From Turnera subulata (Eukaryota; Streptophyta; Magnoliopsida; Malpighiales; Passifloraceae), in NCBI GenBank assembly GCA_028386065.3, contig JAKUCV010001068.1:121729-185728 (forward strand): a stretch of 64,000 nucleotides of DNA. The letters are read 5' to 3'. Under the pieces are notes generated by a model. That model worked only from the letters and a program-made list of their open reading frames with translations. It was not told where the DNA came from and did not search any database. Below are positions 20,876 through 33,764 of the stretch, one piece after another; the stretch's first letter is position 1; each line of letters begins with the position of its first letter. The position numbers and the translations under genes were made by a program.

Positions 20876-22943
20876 TAGCATACAGGTAGAACCCAACTAA
20901 CTACTTAATCCATAATTTATAAGTTCTATAAGTTACTAAGTGGATATATCCATAATAGCAAATGGAGCTGTTATTTAGGTGAGAAGCACGTTCTTGATCC
21001 ATTCCAATTTTTTCCTTGCTATTACAAAAGAATGGGGGAACAAAATTAGATAGCATAACAACAAGCACAAAGTTGCAAACTGAGCAGCATTCGCATACAC
21101 ACGAGCGACACTCGCCAACCCACAAAAACATGGGTCAAATGCGCATGCAAGCATGCAGGAGGTAAACAATTAGTAAAGAAATAAGACGCTCGATACCCTA
21201 TTAACAACAGTAATCATGAGTTTATAATCTCTAAAATGTAGGGAGTGGGCAAGACGTATAGAAAAATATTGTGGGCAAGACAAGCCAGAAAGGCTAATAT
21301 TGGGATTGGAGTGGTTAAGTAATATAGTATTCATTAATTTAGTGGCATAGCTCCAGTTCCAGCAATCCTGGCAATAACTTCACCCAGAAAGCACATATAA
21401 AAAAGGGGCATAGCAAGGAGTAAGGTAGTGGGTTAATCAAAGTATAGTATAAAACAAATTAATTGGTATTAAAAATGTGGGTTTCTTAGAGAGTGATGAG
21501 ATGTGATAGCTGGAGATGAGGGAAGGTGCAAGTAGTGAGAGCATGCCGGTAGAGGCAAAGAGTTGAGGGTAAGGAATATGGGGAAGGGCGGTATGGGTGT
21601 GAAATAAAAACCAAATGTTTCCTATGCATACAGCAAGTGTGTCGGGTGAGGGCAGGTAGATGAGGGTACAAGGTGATAGGCCATAACCCATTTATGTTTT
21701 TATTTCAATCATCAATGCAGCACAATACTCTATTCTTCATCCATCATCTCTTCTCGATATTCATTCTTCTGAATTTTTACCCATATATACTTGCTCAGAT
21801 TTATGTATGTTATATATGCATAGGTTCCTGTATACTGTAAATTAAAATAAATGACAATTTTATATGTTTCTGTATTGTAAAATAATTGCTCCCCCAGGTA
21901 TAACTGTACAAGCATATATACTAACTTTCTTCTTCTTCAAGTGCCAACAAGAAAATCCGTATATTAAAAATGGGGTTTATATACTTGAAGTCTCGAGTCA
22001 CTCTCGACACAAAATAAGCTCCTCTAGAATTATTTTTTTTTTAAAAAGGGAAGTTTGCTTCAGTCCCCATTTAATCTTATATGAAAAATTGATTATATTT
22101 TGAAGGAAAAGAAAAAAAAAAAAGAAGAAGAATGGAGAAGATCATATTTAGGGGTGCTGAACACATAATGCACACGCATTAATGGAACCCATCACCACCT
22201 ATGGCTTGACTTAATTAATGCCTTTAGTTAAATGGGTGTTGGGAAAACTCCACATCCAAGATGAACAGATAAAAAGTGAGAAGAGAGGGTGTATGTCCAT
22301 TTCGGGTATTTGCTCTTTTCTTTTTCTTTTTTTTTTTTCCTAAATACAACATTCTAGGATCCAAGCCATAAAATACCCTATTGCTTGCCTAGTGGCCAGT
22401 GGGAGTGTTTGCATTTGCGATAGGTGTGTAGTAGTAGTAGTAGTAGTAGGAAGTTTGTTTTAAACAAAAAAAAAGGGGAAATAAAGAGGAAAACGAAGAA
22501 GAAAACAAAGGCATATATAAAATAAGTGGTCCACGCGTGCCAATATATATTAGCTGTATGTGTGTGTGGGTTGTGGAACAAGTGAGTGAGGAAGAAGGGG
22601 AGGGGGGAGTAGTCACGTGTGTTAAGGTTTTATATATACTACCCAATAACTAGAGAGACGCACACCAAATGAGTAGTGGCCAAGCAAAACAAAGGGGGTC
22701 AAGTTGATACTTGGTATTTTCTTTGACACATTTAATAGGGCAGTAGAGACAAAGTACGATAGAGAGGAGGGAGGGAGAGGGATTCTTTGTAATTTGTTTT
22801 CAATATTAGAGGCAGAGCGAGTCACTCATCACTACTTCTAAACTTGTTAGCGGGCAACCCAAAAGAAAGAAAGAAAGAAATAGAGAAGCAGAGCAGTAGT
22901 GCAGCAGACCCCCAGCGAACTAACTAATAAACAACACTCGCCA
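20876..22943. other. LOG upstream region, no other gene
   Basis: Non-coding DNA between the copia element and the LOG start codon. It holds a TAG microsatellite (about 22428-22449), poly(A)/poly(T) stretches (for example 22095-22125 and 22320-22340), and a GA-rich stretch with GAAA repeats just before the ATG (about 22862-22880). Distal promoter elements could lie here, but I can point only to the TATA candidate. Confidence 0.6.
22630..22638 (+). promoter_or_regulatory. Candidate TATA box of LOG
   Basis: TTATATATA lies about 306 bp upstream of the LOG ATG in an AT-poor local context. This would give a 5' UTR of roughly 280 nt. Another AT-rich site is at about 22543. Not proven. Confidence 0.3.
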
Positions 22944-25900
22944 ATGGAGGTAGAGGGTACCCAAATGAGCCCCTCATCCTCAAGGTTCAAGAGGATTTGT
23001 GTGTTTTGTGGGAGTAGTCAAGGCAAGAAGACCAGCTATCAAGAAGCTGCTATTGAGCTTGGCAAGGAATTGGTACTTAATCACAATCTATCTTACTTAC
23101 TATGTTATTTATTGTATCAAGTCCTCTGCTTTCCTTTTTGTCCCTGCCTGCCTGCCTCCCTTTTTACTGTTTTTGATTTCTTAAGTTTCTACCATTAATG
23201 GGTTTCGGCAATGGACCCTTTTTTGTTAATCTAAAGTACGTGTCTGCACTATTTTTTTCTTTTTTTTTTTTTTTAACTTGCCTAGCTAGGTTGTAAACTG
23301 TATTGGGTGAGAGTGTCCTTTACCTAAACTTTAACTCATTATACAACCTTATGTTGTGTTTACCTCTTGTTTTTTCTAGTTGGATTCCTGTAAAAAATTG
23401 CAGCTTTCTTCTTTTATATGTATCTGTGGCATTAGTTGTGGACTGTATGAGTGCAACTTTTTACGCGGTGAATGTAAACATCAGCTCTTTCTCTGGATTA
23501 TAAGGCGAACAGAATTTTTGGCCCGTGTCAAAGAGGGCCATCGATCGCATTGACCCTCCAGGCTGCAACTGCATTAAAAAAAAAAAAGAAAGAAAAAGAA
23601 AAAGAGAATGAAAAAACCTTCATTGTCCACCTAAAAATGTCCCCATTGAGCTCCCATGAGCTGATATGATTATGTTCTTTTGCAGGTCTCAAGGAACATT
23701 GATCTAGTCTATGGAGGGGGCAGTATAGGTTTGATGGGTTTGGTTTCACAAGCTGTTCATGATGGCGGTCGCCATGTCATTGGGTAAGCTTTTGGTGCTC
23801 AAGTTTGTCCTCCAATCTTCTATTGGGAGAAAAGTTTTTTTTTTTTTTTTGATACGGAGAAAAGATTATAGGGGGATTAAGAAACAAAATCAGTGAATTG
23901 GGTTGTTTTTCTTCTCTGATTTTTGTCATATTATTGTCTCCCTGCAGAGTCATTCCCAAGACGCTCATGCCTCGAGAGGTATGTCTGCTACGGCAGAAAA
24001 AGCCTCCAAACTTTTTTCTTATTATTCTATTTAGTTGGAAAGGCTTGTAACCAAGTTAATTTATTCTTCTTTATTCCTGACTCTGGTTTGGGCATACATT
24101 TTGGATCTCCATTTTTTACCTCTTTGTTCTCTCTTTTTCTTGTTTTATGTCGCCTCCCTGTTGGTTTCTGTCAATTCTTTTGGCTCTTTTTTTCTTCCTT
24201 TTTCAAACTACACTGTTATCTGGACCTTTTGTTAGCCTTTTTTTTTTTCCCTTCTCCTATTCCCTTTTTCCTCTGTGCTCTAGTTTTTGTTAACTTTGGG
24301 ATTTGTTTGAAGATTTTTTTTTAATCTCTCCGTGGAATACTTGATACGGCTATCCCCATAAATCTTCCTGGGTATAATTAAGTTGGCATGAGTACCTTTT
24401 GATCTCTAGATTTTGATTCCAACTTTCAACTCTGTTGTATGTCTTCTCCTTTTCAATTCCCTTACAAGTATTTCAAGCTTCTGTTTTCATCCTGGGCTTC
24501 TTTCGAAGTTCTTCCAATTTCTAAACGTTGTTCAATTGAAGTCTTCATTTTAAGTCCATTCCTGCATGCAACACTCATCATTACCACACTGCACAAAGCT
24601 CCAAACCTTATCTCTTATGTCCAGATGTTGAATTTGGTTTTTTTTAAAAAAAAAAATATATATGTATCTAGATGTTGAGTCTTATTCTTTTTTTTTTTTT
24701 CTTTTCTCCCTTCTGTCTTTGTGGTACACTTTTGCAGTTAACTGGTGAAACAGTAGGGGAAGTGAAGGCAGTAGCAGATATGCATCAAAGGAAGGCAGAG
24801 ATGGCTAAGCACTCAGATGCTTTTATTGCCTTACCAGGTTAGTATAAGCCCTGCAAAATTCTCTTGCACGAAAAATTGTGAAGCAGATCAAGATATCATG
24901 AGCAACCTCAGTTACTTGCTTGAACTATTTTTAGCATATGAGCCTGGCCATATCTCGCGTTTTGATTCTTTCTAAGAATTGCCGGGTACCATACTTTGTT
25001 TGATATATCATATCTTGATAGCATAAAATTATATCATTTATTGATTGCATAAGGAAACTAATTTTGTCATCGCAAGCCTGTTTCTCTGAACTCTAGCTTT
25101 GACCTCCATCCCCTGTTTATGTTGTTTACTGGTATTCGTTTGCTTAAATCCTTAACTAGTTGTTAAACAAGGTGGAGGAACTGTTTTCCTCCCCACTTTA
25201 GCTAAATTGGAGCTGTACCACATCAGAAATGGTTCGAAAGTTGGCGAGAAGTGTATGTTATATCAATATCGTGATATTTAACTATTTTTAGGCGTTTTAC
25301 ACTTTGTATTCTGATGCTAAAAATGGTAGGGGATAATGTTGTGAAAACAACAGTCTGCTAAGTCCAAATTATCACATCCTTTAGAACCTCCAGTCACAAA
25401 CCCCGATATCCATGATTACAAACAGAAACTTTTTTTTATTATTTTCAAACATAACAACTCACGCCCTAGTTTTTGACCCATCAACATCTTACACTGAAAA
25501 TTAGAGCTGCTAAGGAAGTCGGCTTCTGTGGCTAATATGCCCTTCTTCTCTAATGTAGCCTCCTGCAATATCACAGCACCATTTATTTCACACAGAGACT
25601 TTCACTAGATGGTATTTTGCCAACTAGCTCCTGCACCAAACAGGCAATGATGTCCACTCCTTTCACCAAGCCACTACAATCATCATGAATGTGAATGCTT
25701 AGAAAATGCAGGACACAAATGGACAAAATTGTCATTTTACCTTCATGTGGTCCCCTTAGCTTCCCCCCACTACCGTGGTGAAAAAGCAAGGCATCCTCTC
25801 TTTAACATGTTAGGAGCAGGGTTATAGATGACTCTCTATAGGTTGACCAGAGATTATATGCCTCTCTTTAATGAACAACCATTTTATGCCTGACCAACTC

Positions 25901-27108
25901 TATCACCCAAAAGGAAAACAGTTCATTCATCAAAAAGAAAAGAAAAGGAAAACAGTACAAACCCCACAATGTCAATCGAAGGACATTATGGTGTAAACTG
26001 TAAACTGTAAATTCATGCAACTTATTACTGACCATCTGTGAAAAGTTAACTTCTTAATTTCATACCGAGTGAGAACAGCAAGTTACACCATTTCTATTTT
26101 CTCCTTCTACTTATTTCTTTTCTTTTTTAAGAAATATCTCCTTTTACTTATTGGTACCGGATAACTGATCGATACTGTATTCTGATGTTGGTGTTACTTT
26201 TCTGGTATGTGTCCTTTTTGGGTAGAACTGTCTCACTGATGAGAACTCAACTTAATCATATTCCTGGCAAATGGACAATTGTCGCGTGCAGCACCCCACT
26301 TTATGATGTACCCTAAATGTGGCTTTGACTGTACTATCCCAAATATTGCACTATGTTTTGCCAATCTGGATTGCATAAGACAATCGTTTATTCTACTAAC
26401 GACTGACCCCTTCAAACATTATACAGGAGGTTACGGCACTCTGGAAGAGTTGCTTGAAGTCATAACTTGGGCTCAACTTGGAATTCATGACAAACCGGTA
26501 TATCTCATATGCATTACCATCACAAATGTTCTGATGAATACTATTTCATTTATTTCCATATTCTATTTAAAGGAGTAATGATGCATGCAATACTTTCTAC
26601 ATCCTGAAGGTTGGGTTGCTGAATGTCGATGGATACTACAACTCTTTGCTCTCCTTTATTGACAAAGCTGTGGAAGAAGGATTCATAAATCCTGGTGCTC
26701 GCACCATTATTGTATCTGCACCAACAGCTAAAGAGTTGGTGAAGAAATTGGAGGTAATTAAGGCATTCTATCTCTCCAATATATATATACCTGGTGGTTA
26801 ATTGAACACCAATTGTCTTTCCCAAAGGTGTACGCACTTCCCATATCTAGATATTTCAGTAACTCACTTGTAGAGTTGAAACAGAAGTATACATGGCATA
26901 TATTTTTAGCTTGTTACAGTTTTGCTTTAGTGGTTTCCACATTGGAGTGGGATTTCTATTGATGATGATAGTGAAATTGAGTGTCTCATGTTACTTGCTA
27001 AACCAATGTTTGTAGGAGTACGTCCCCTGCCATGAAAGAGTTGCTTCAAAGTTGAGCTGGGAAATTGAGCAACTTGGCTACTCTCAAAGCTATGACATCT
27101 CCAGGTGA
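22944..27108 (+). CDS. LOG: LOG cytokinin riboside 5'-monophosphate phosphoribohydrolase, seven exons
   Basis: Reaction (known): LOG removes ribose 5'-phosphate from cytokinin nucleotides to give active cytokinin bases, in cytosol and nucleus. Exons: 22944-23072, 23686-23783, 23948-23978, 24738-24837, 26427-26497, 26610-26753, 27016-27108; all introns are GT-AG and phases fit. The 221-residue product is the usual size. Visible: [12 protein letters not shown] (nucleotide-binding N-terminus), [11 protein letters not shown], the catalytic-site stretch [20 protein letters not shown], and the family motif PGGYGTLEE at residues 119-127, split by intron 4. The C-terminus [16 protein letters not shown] is typical of plant LOGs. 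The start is ATG 22944; the upstream in-frame GTG at 22899 is not a credible plant start. Intron 4 is the longest (1589 bp) and carries no recognisable insert. No lesion seen; I expect a working gene. Confidence 0.97.
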
Positions 27109-27734
27109 CATGGATATATGACTGCTTCGAGGAAGAAGTAGATGAAATCGGAAATTTGCAGTTGCAGGAGATAATTTTGGACGATCTAAATTTCCATTAT
27201 GGGAAATTCTTTTTTTGTAAATTGCTGCTATTAACATCAACATGTATTAAGCTTCTCGATTTTACCCTAGTGAAAAAGTTGGATTCCCCTGCTCAATTGT
27301 AAGTATCGGAGACTTATTACAATTTCTTAACTTTAGTGTTAACTAACTAATGCATTAGCCATCTATATATCATTTCCAGTTCATCTGAACTTGGTTGGCG
27401 CTACCTTTTTTATGCGGTCTTTTAAATTCTGCTCTCTTTTCCTTAGCTTTTTAGACTCAGGAAAAGAAGTAAATTAAAAAATAGAGGACTATGCTTAAGG
27501 GGTAAATGTTATAATGTTGCCAATAACGAATTCAAACAATACACATTTCTATAGTAAAAAAAAAAAGAAAAAGAACAATACACAGTTTGTGTTGGATAGA
27601 CCATTTACAGTTACACCATTGGCTTTCCAATGCAAAACTTCCAACCAAACATATTGTTAGCCTAGTTTTTCCACCTTAGTCATTTACTGTGAAGTATGCG
27701 AATATGACAGTACAAAAATATCTTCTTGCTTATA
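27109..27734. other. LOG 3' flank
   Basis: It holds the LOG 3' UTR and AT-rich intergenic DNA up to the probable solo LTR. No clear poly(A) signal can be chosen and no other gene is seen. Confidence 0.5.
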
Positions 27735-27739
27735 CTAAA

Positions 27740-30700
27740 TGAGACGCCCCGACCCGTATTTACCGTACACAGTAAACACGTGCCGGAACTGTGACGACCC
27801 AACCCAACATGACTCAGCTTACAGTGTATACAACAACAACTCGGCCCCAACGGCCCAAAATAACAATCATCAATAATAATAAATCCGGCCCATTGGCCCA
27901 ACATCAATAATAATATGCACAGCGGAAGACTTTAACTCACACAAACACGGTAAGCAACAACAATATGGCCTACGGCCCAACGGCAAAATAAACAGCACAG
28001 CGGAAGACTTAACGACTCACAATGACTCTGTATGCAACCCATGATGCAACTAATGGATCCGAGTCCTGTCCAAGGGATAACGCCGCAGCCTGTCTGGAAT
28101 GCAATATACCTGAACCACAAATAACTCAACCTACGGGATGAAAGCCCGCAGGTGAGGGGTGAGTCCGAAGTGCCCACCGGGTAAACCCATAAGCAAATAT
28201 ACATATACATACACCGTAACTATTCCAAGTCACAACACAACAATTAACCAAGGTTCTCACGAACCTTAAATACACACTGGTGATTCTAGACACGCTATTC
28301 CAATTTTATTATCAGGGCCCCTATCACAAGTTAAATGATGGCCGTCGCCTGGTAGTCAAGCTAGCTAGCCCGTGGACCCCTCCCCGGTACCTCCACGTAA
28401 TAACTGGCACAGACAGGGAGCAGGACCAACCACTAACTCTCCCCCAGTGCCCAAACAATAACAATAACTTGGTACAGACAGGGAGCAGGCACCAACCACT
28501 AACTCTCCCCCAGCACCATAATCTAAGACTACCATCTGGCTGTTCCAACATTTAACTGTGACTTACTAGATGTCTAAATGTTTCCATTTTATTATTTTCT
28601 TTCCCCTCGACTAGTTACTACATTTCTATCATCCAACCATTATCTCATTACCTCGAGCAGGCTCGCAGCCTCTCCGCTCGTTTGGATAATATCCAATACC
28701 CAACTGTCATCACATAATAGTACCCCCGGTACTCAACTCTCACAATTCCACAGTCAACAACAGTAGTAGTCTTACCTATAACCATAATTCCAACCTCATC
28801 AATGGTATCAACAGCAATAAATAATAATAATTCCAACAACATCAACGACAACAATTATCAATCAAAATCATCTCAAAACAAATCATACTCAGCCACAAAG
28901 TATCATACCAGCAACATCGAACACAGCAAGCAAACAGCAACTTGATATCACGGGATGTAAATAAATATTTACTTAACCTCACCTTAGCCGATTACTCAAC
29001 TTCGGAAATAATGACCGGTCCGACGCCGGCTCCTCGGGAAACTGCCCGATATCCGAACCTATACCACAAAACCATATATACACATAAATGCACATAAGAG
29101 TATGTCATGATGCCAATATTACGAAATTACCCATCCCGATTCTTATCTGATATTATTTCCATTTTTACTGAAAATATTTACCGTACGTAATTCCGAATAT
29201 AATTTCGGTACCATACTTTAAATAAAACTCTTTTCAAAATATTTCCATAAAATAATTATACTTTTCCAAAATAATAATTACCATAATTTCCTAGAAGATA
29301 TAACATGTATATATATATATTTTTGAAATTATTCCCATAAAATATATTACTTGCGAAAATATAATTTCCAAATATTATTATCTTTAGAAAACTCCATTTC
29401 CAGGAATATAATCATATAGGCTTGTTTTTTTGAAAATATATACAAATTAATAAATATACATTTCTATTTCTTAAAGACAAAATACATTTCAAAACAATTA
29501 TATATTTATATATATTTTTTCAGAAATACTACTTATATTTATTTTCCAAAATATTATATTTTACCATATATAATTTTCCAAATTTATTAACTTAATTTTA
29601 TTTTAATTATCCCCTTTTTCTTATTTCCGGACTGGGCCAAAAAGTGCAAGCCCAGGCCACGCACAGTACCAAGTCTAGGCCCCAAACAGGAGCCCAGGAT
29701 TAGGCCAACGTGCAGGCCCAGGAGTCCAGCCCTCAGCCCAGCCCGCAAACTCATCACAGCCTATCCTGCTAAAGACCCAAACCAAAACCCATACCATTAA
29801 CCCCAAGCCCAAGCCATGAGCCCAAGTCCATACCCAACCCTAACTAAACCCATACCCACAAAACCCAACACAAAGCATAGCCCATTATACATCCAAGAGC
29901 AGGTTGTCTTCAACCTCAGAGCAGCTCACCGTGGCTGTCCGAAGGCATGGCGGACGGCGGTGCACTCGTCGGGGAAGGGCGGCACGGAACACGGCACCAG
30001 GGAGGCGGCAGCAGCCGGCGGTTGGTCGGCCTGGTGGAGATGAGTGCGTGGAGAGGTGGCAGCGGGTTTGGTGTTTGGTGGCGACCTCGGGTCGCACGCG
30101 AGAAGGGAGGAGGAAGGATCTCAAGGCAGCGGCATCGGCTGCTGGGGCTCGTCGTCGACGGGCGGTGTGGAGAAGAGGCGGCGGCGTGGGCTTGGCTCGA
30201 TGGCAGCGGTGCCGATCTCCAGGGGGTCGTGGCGTCGCGACAGGGTGGAGAGGGAGAGGAGAGCAGCAGCGTGACGCGACGGCTTGAATAGGCAGCGGGT
30301 CGTGGGCAGCTGCGGTGGTGGTCGGCCGGCGTGTGGTGTTCACGGAAAAGGAAAGAAGAAGAGGAAGGGAAAGGGTGGTCACGGCTTGTTGGTTGTTGTT
30401 GTTTTCTTTTTTTTTTAAACTCCATTTTGCAGATTTGTTTGCAGAGGGGAAGCTGGCAGCGAGGAGGGGCAGATTGAAGCAGAAGGAAAAATAATTGGAG
30501 GAGAATGATTGAGGGGAAGATGAAGACGGCAAGGGGAAGAAGAAGACAAGAGAAGAAAAGAAAAGAGAAGCAAGTGGGGAGGAGGTGTCGGTCACGGGTG
30601 AGGCGGCTGGAGAAGAAAAGAAAAGAAAGGAGAAAAGAAGGAAAAAGAAAGAAAAGGAGAAGAAGAAAAGAAAAGAAGAAGAGAGGAAAGTGGGGCCCGC

Positions 30701-31122
30701 GTGGTTGAAGGGAAACCCGGGAGAGAGAAAAAAACGTTGCCGGGAAAGAGGAAGAGAAAGGAGAGAGGAGGAAGAAGAGTGGCTCGGGGCAAGCCTCCTT
30801 CGGCCGGTCCGGATTCTCGTGCCGGGATCTCGTAAACGCAGGGATACTCCCGTCTTTCCGACAAATTCCGTCCCGAGTCCAAAAATATGACTTGGGCTCG
30901 AAAAATCCGATTAATCCTCCTGAACGTCGTCCAAGTCTCGGAACTGGGAACCGAGGCTCGGTTAGTTAGGAAGACACTTCCGAGTGTGGGAAAACCCTCG
31001 TTTTCGAAAAACGACTACCGATTTACTTCGAATTAATTACCCGAGATTAATTCAACAGTAAATCACAGTAAAACAATTTCTACAGTCCCGGTAAAAATCA
31101 AAAATTTACCCGGGCTGTTACA
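27740..31122 (-). mobile_element. Probable solo LTR of a gypsy-type (Tekay-like) element, 3.4 kb
   Basis: The minus strand begins TGTAACAGCCCGGG (at 31122) and ends CGGGGCGTCTCA (27740). Such long LTRs with CCCGGG-rich ends occur in Tekay/Del-type elements. The 5-bp flanks are CTAAA (27735-27739) and GTAAA (31123-31127), a duplication with one mismatch. No internal region or second LTR is present. A GC-rich segment at about 29900-30900 gives several long frames on both strands that are only compositional. A second start-like motif TGTGACGACCC at about 27790 makes the left limit uncertain. Confidence 0.5.
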
Positions 31123-31134
31123 GTAAATGCACTA

Positions 31135-31922
31135 GTTCTGCAAATGAGCCGAGCCGTTTGCGAACGGCTTGAAGCTCAGCTCGATAATAGCTTACCCGAG
31201 CCTAGCTCGTTAAGGAAACAAGCCGAGCCTGAGCTTGTTTGGAAAAAAATCGAAACTAAATGAGACGAGCCTAAGCTTGCTGAAACTCGACTCGTTAGCT
31301 CGTGAGCTTGGCTCGTTTAGATTCTCGTTTAAAGACTAGTGAGCTCGACTTTTTTAGGTTCATTAAGTAGCTTGTGGAGATTCATAAGCCATGTTTTTTA
31401 AAACCATTAAGCTTATAAATTACGTTCAATTAGATTGAAGTTGGGATGATAAAGTAACTTAACTAGGTCATAACCAACAAACTAAGATTATTACTTTGTT
31501 TAATTTTATTTAAATTTTTATTTTAAAATCTTGAAGTTGGAATACTGATTTATTTTTTATTTTTATTGAATATAATAAATCTATTATCTTCTTTAAAATA
31601 TTTTTACCATTCTTTCGCTAATAAAATATTTCTAAATTTATATGATAGTATAGTTAATATGATTGATTAGTTAAATTACTAATTGAAAAATATATTTTTT
31701 CACGATCTTGACTTATAATTATCGGCTCGTTTATAACTCAACAAGGCTCACTAAACGAGCCGAGCTTGAGCCGAGCCTGAGCCTACCAAAACCTTAATGA
31801 GCCAAGCTTGAGCTTAGTATCTAAACTCGAAACGAACATGAGCCGAGCTTGAACTTGGTTAAATTTTTATGAACAGAGCCTGAGCCATCAAGCTCAACTC
31901 GACTCGGATCATTTGCAGCCCT
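31135..31922. mobile_element. hAT-like MITE with GAGCTCG-rich interior
   Basis: The 788-bp element has inverted ends: left GTTCTGCAAATGAGCCGAG; right, read on the minus strand, AGGGCTGCAAATGATCCGAG. It is flanked by the 8-bp direct repeat ATGCACTA (31127-31134 and 31923-31930). An 8-bp duplication is the hAT hallmark. The subterminal regions are packed with GAGCCGAGC/GCTCGGCTC-type words; the centre is AT-rich and non-coding, so the element is non-autonomous. It abuts the right edge of the 27740-31122 LTR. Confidence 0.75.
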
Positions 31923-31930
31923 ATGCACTA

Positions 31931-33230
31931 CAAATGAAGGAGATGTAAAGCATATGCTTGCTTTTTGGTTAAAATTGTACTTCTCCTCCTCCAATGGCCC
32001 ACATGTTCACACTTATTATCAAGCATACCATCAGAATGAAATTCATAAATACCAGAGGAAACAGCACCCACAATTGAAAATAGAATACAACAACAACGTC
32101 AACAATCACATCCAATGAGAAGGGGGGGATAAGTGTCATTAATTAGGGGAAAGGGATTGGAAGGGGACCAGTTTCTGCAACGAAAATGTGTTTTTAAGTG
32201 GTTGCATTTTCTGTTTTTTTTTCTTTTTCTTTTTGATTGTATTAAGTGGTTACATTTTCGGGCCTTCTAAAACTTTCCAAAAAAAAAAAGAAAAGAGAGA
32301 AGAGTGAAAAAGAAAAATTGGATCTTTTCTTTCTTTTTCCAATTGTTCCAGAATGTTAGACTTTTTTTTCAGGTGGTTTGATTGATTTGCTGCCGAACTC
32401 CAAAGGGAGACCATGGACTGTAGACCATAGGCAGCCAGGCCTCACTCAACCAACGGCCTATAACGGAAGGTGGGCCCATGTGTTGCTATCTAGAAAGAAA
32501 AAAAAAAGTTTCTTCTTTTTTTTTTTTTTTAGAGGAAAAAAAGATGCTCTTCTTTGATTTGTAACAGAAAAGAAAAAAATGCAGAGAACATTAACCGTAT
32601 TTAACAATTAACATGTCAAAGGGGCCACATGTTGGGAACAACAATTAGGTGGATTCTCTCAGCAAAAAAAAAAGAAAAGAAAAAGGAAACAATTAGGTGG
32701 ATGGATATCTTCTATGTTAGCATTCATCAAAGGTGAAGGAAATTCACGATTCAAAAAAAAAAAAAAAAGTTACAAGAAACTTAAAAAAGAAAATGTTGAC
32801 ACATCATCATTATGCTTAATTGCCTAAATGTTATATGGCTTGATATGTGTGAAATGAAATGGTGGACGCAATGCCACAATTATATTTCATTTATATGACT
32901 AATCCTCAATCTTTGATGTTGCTTTTGAATATCAATGCAAAAGCCATGGATGGCTGGGAGTTAATTGAGGAGTGTTTTTCTTCTTCTTTTTTTTTTTTTT
33001 TTCTTTTTGGGGTGAGAGAGCATGAAACTTGAAGTGATAGATGTTGGAGTAAATTGACTACCACCCACGGGCTTCATCCATCAACGCCGTTTATTTTGCG
33101 TCAGCTGCCAATGCAAATCAAGAATATGGTTGCCACCCACGGACCAATGAATTCAAAATGAGATTTGGGATCCTCTATTCTTGATTGACAGCCCGTTAAT
33201 ATTTCCGTCTGTTCCTGCTTGTAAGTGCGT
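31931..33230. other. Intergenic DNA with poly(A)/poly(T) tracts
   Basis: Several homopolymer-rich patches (for example 32215-32230, 32280-32290, 32510-32530, 32755-32768, 32985-33003). No gene, RNA or transposon terminus recognised. Confidence 0.6.
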
Positions 33231-33764
33231 GGCGGATAGACCTGGCAATTCGTATTCTCGTTTCGGGTTCGTGTCGAGTTGAACAGGTAAACGGGTTCCG
33301 ATTGTTCAACCCGACTCAAGTCATTTAATAATCGTGTCGTGTCGTGTCCAACCCGTTTATTATCATGTCGGGTTCGGGTTGATCCGCGGGTTATCTATTA
33401 AGTCTAACAAGCCTAAAAATTAATTTGAAATTTTTTTATTTTGCACAAATCGTTGTATTTTTTAGGCAAATAGGCATATAATTAGATTTGCTCACATAGA
33501 ATCATAATGTAATAATATTTTAAAGCATTTGTAAAATTATTTTTGGATAATTTTGGTAACTTTGGCCTTAAATATTTAAAAAGTCTTATATTGAATCATG
33601 AAAGTATTTATACCTCAAACAAAATGGGGTCATAAACAGGTACCCATCGGGTTAGAGGGTCAACCCGCTACCTGACCTGCTAATTTTCGTGCCGTGTCGG
33701 GTCGACCCATTTAACTAAACGGGTTGAAAATCTCTGACCTATACCTGCTAATTTCGTGTCGGGT

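Noticed and set aside
20876..22940. tRNA or small RNA gene upstream of LOG
   Set aside because: No A-box/B-box pair or cloverleaf seen here or in other intergenic stretches read by eye.
22899..22943. Longer LOG N-terminus ([14 protein letters not shown])
   Set aside because: The upstream codon is GTG, not ATG; the first ATG at 22944 gives the standard LOG length.
29885..30595. Long minus-strand frame (236 codons) and overlapping plus-strand frames in GC-rich DNA
   Set aside because: Ser/Pro/Arg- or Gly/Arg-rich on all strands, no domain, and inside a probable LTR; composition explains the open frames.
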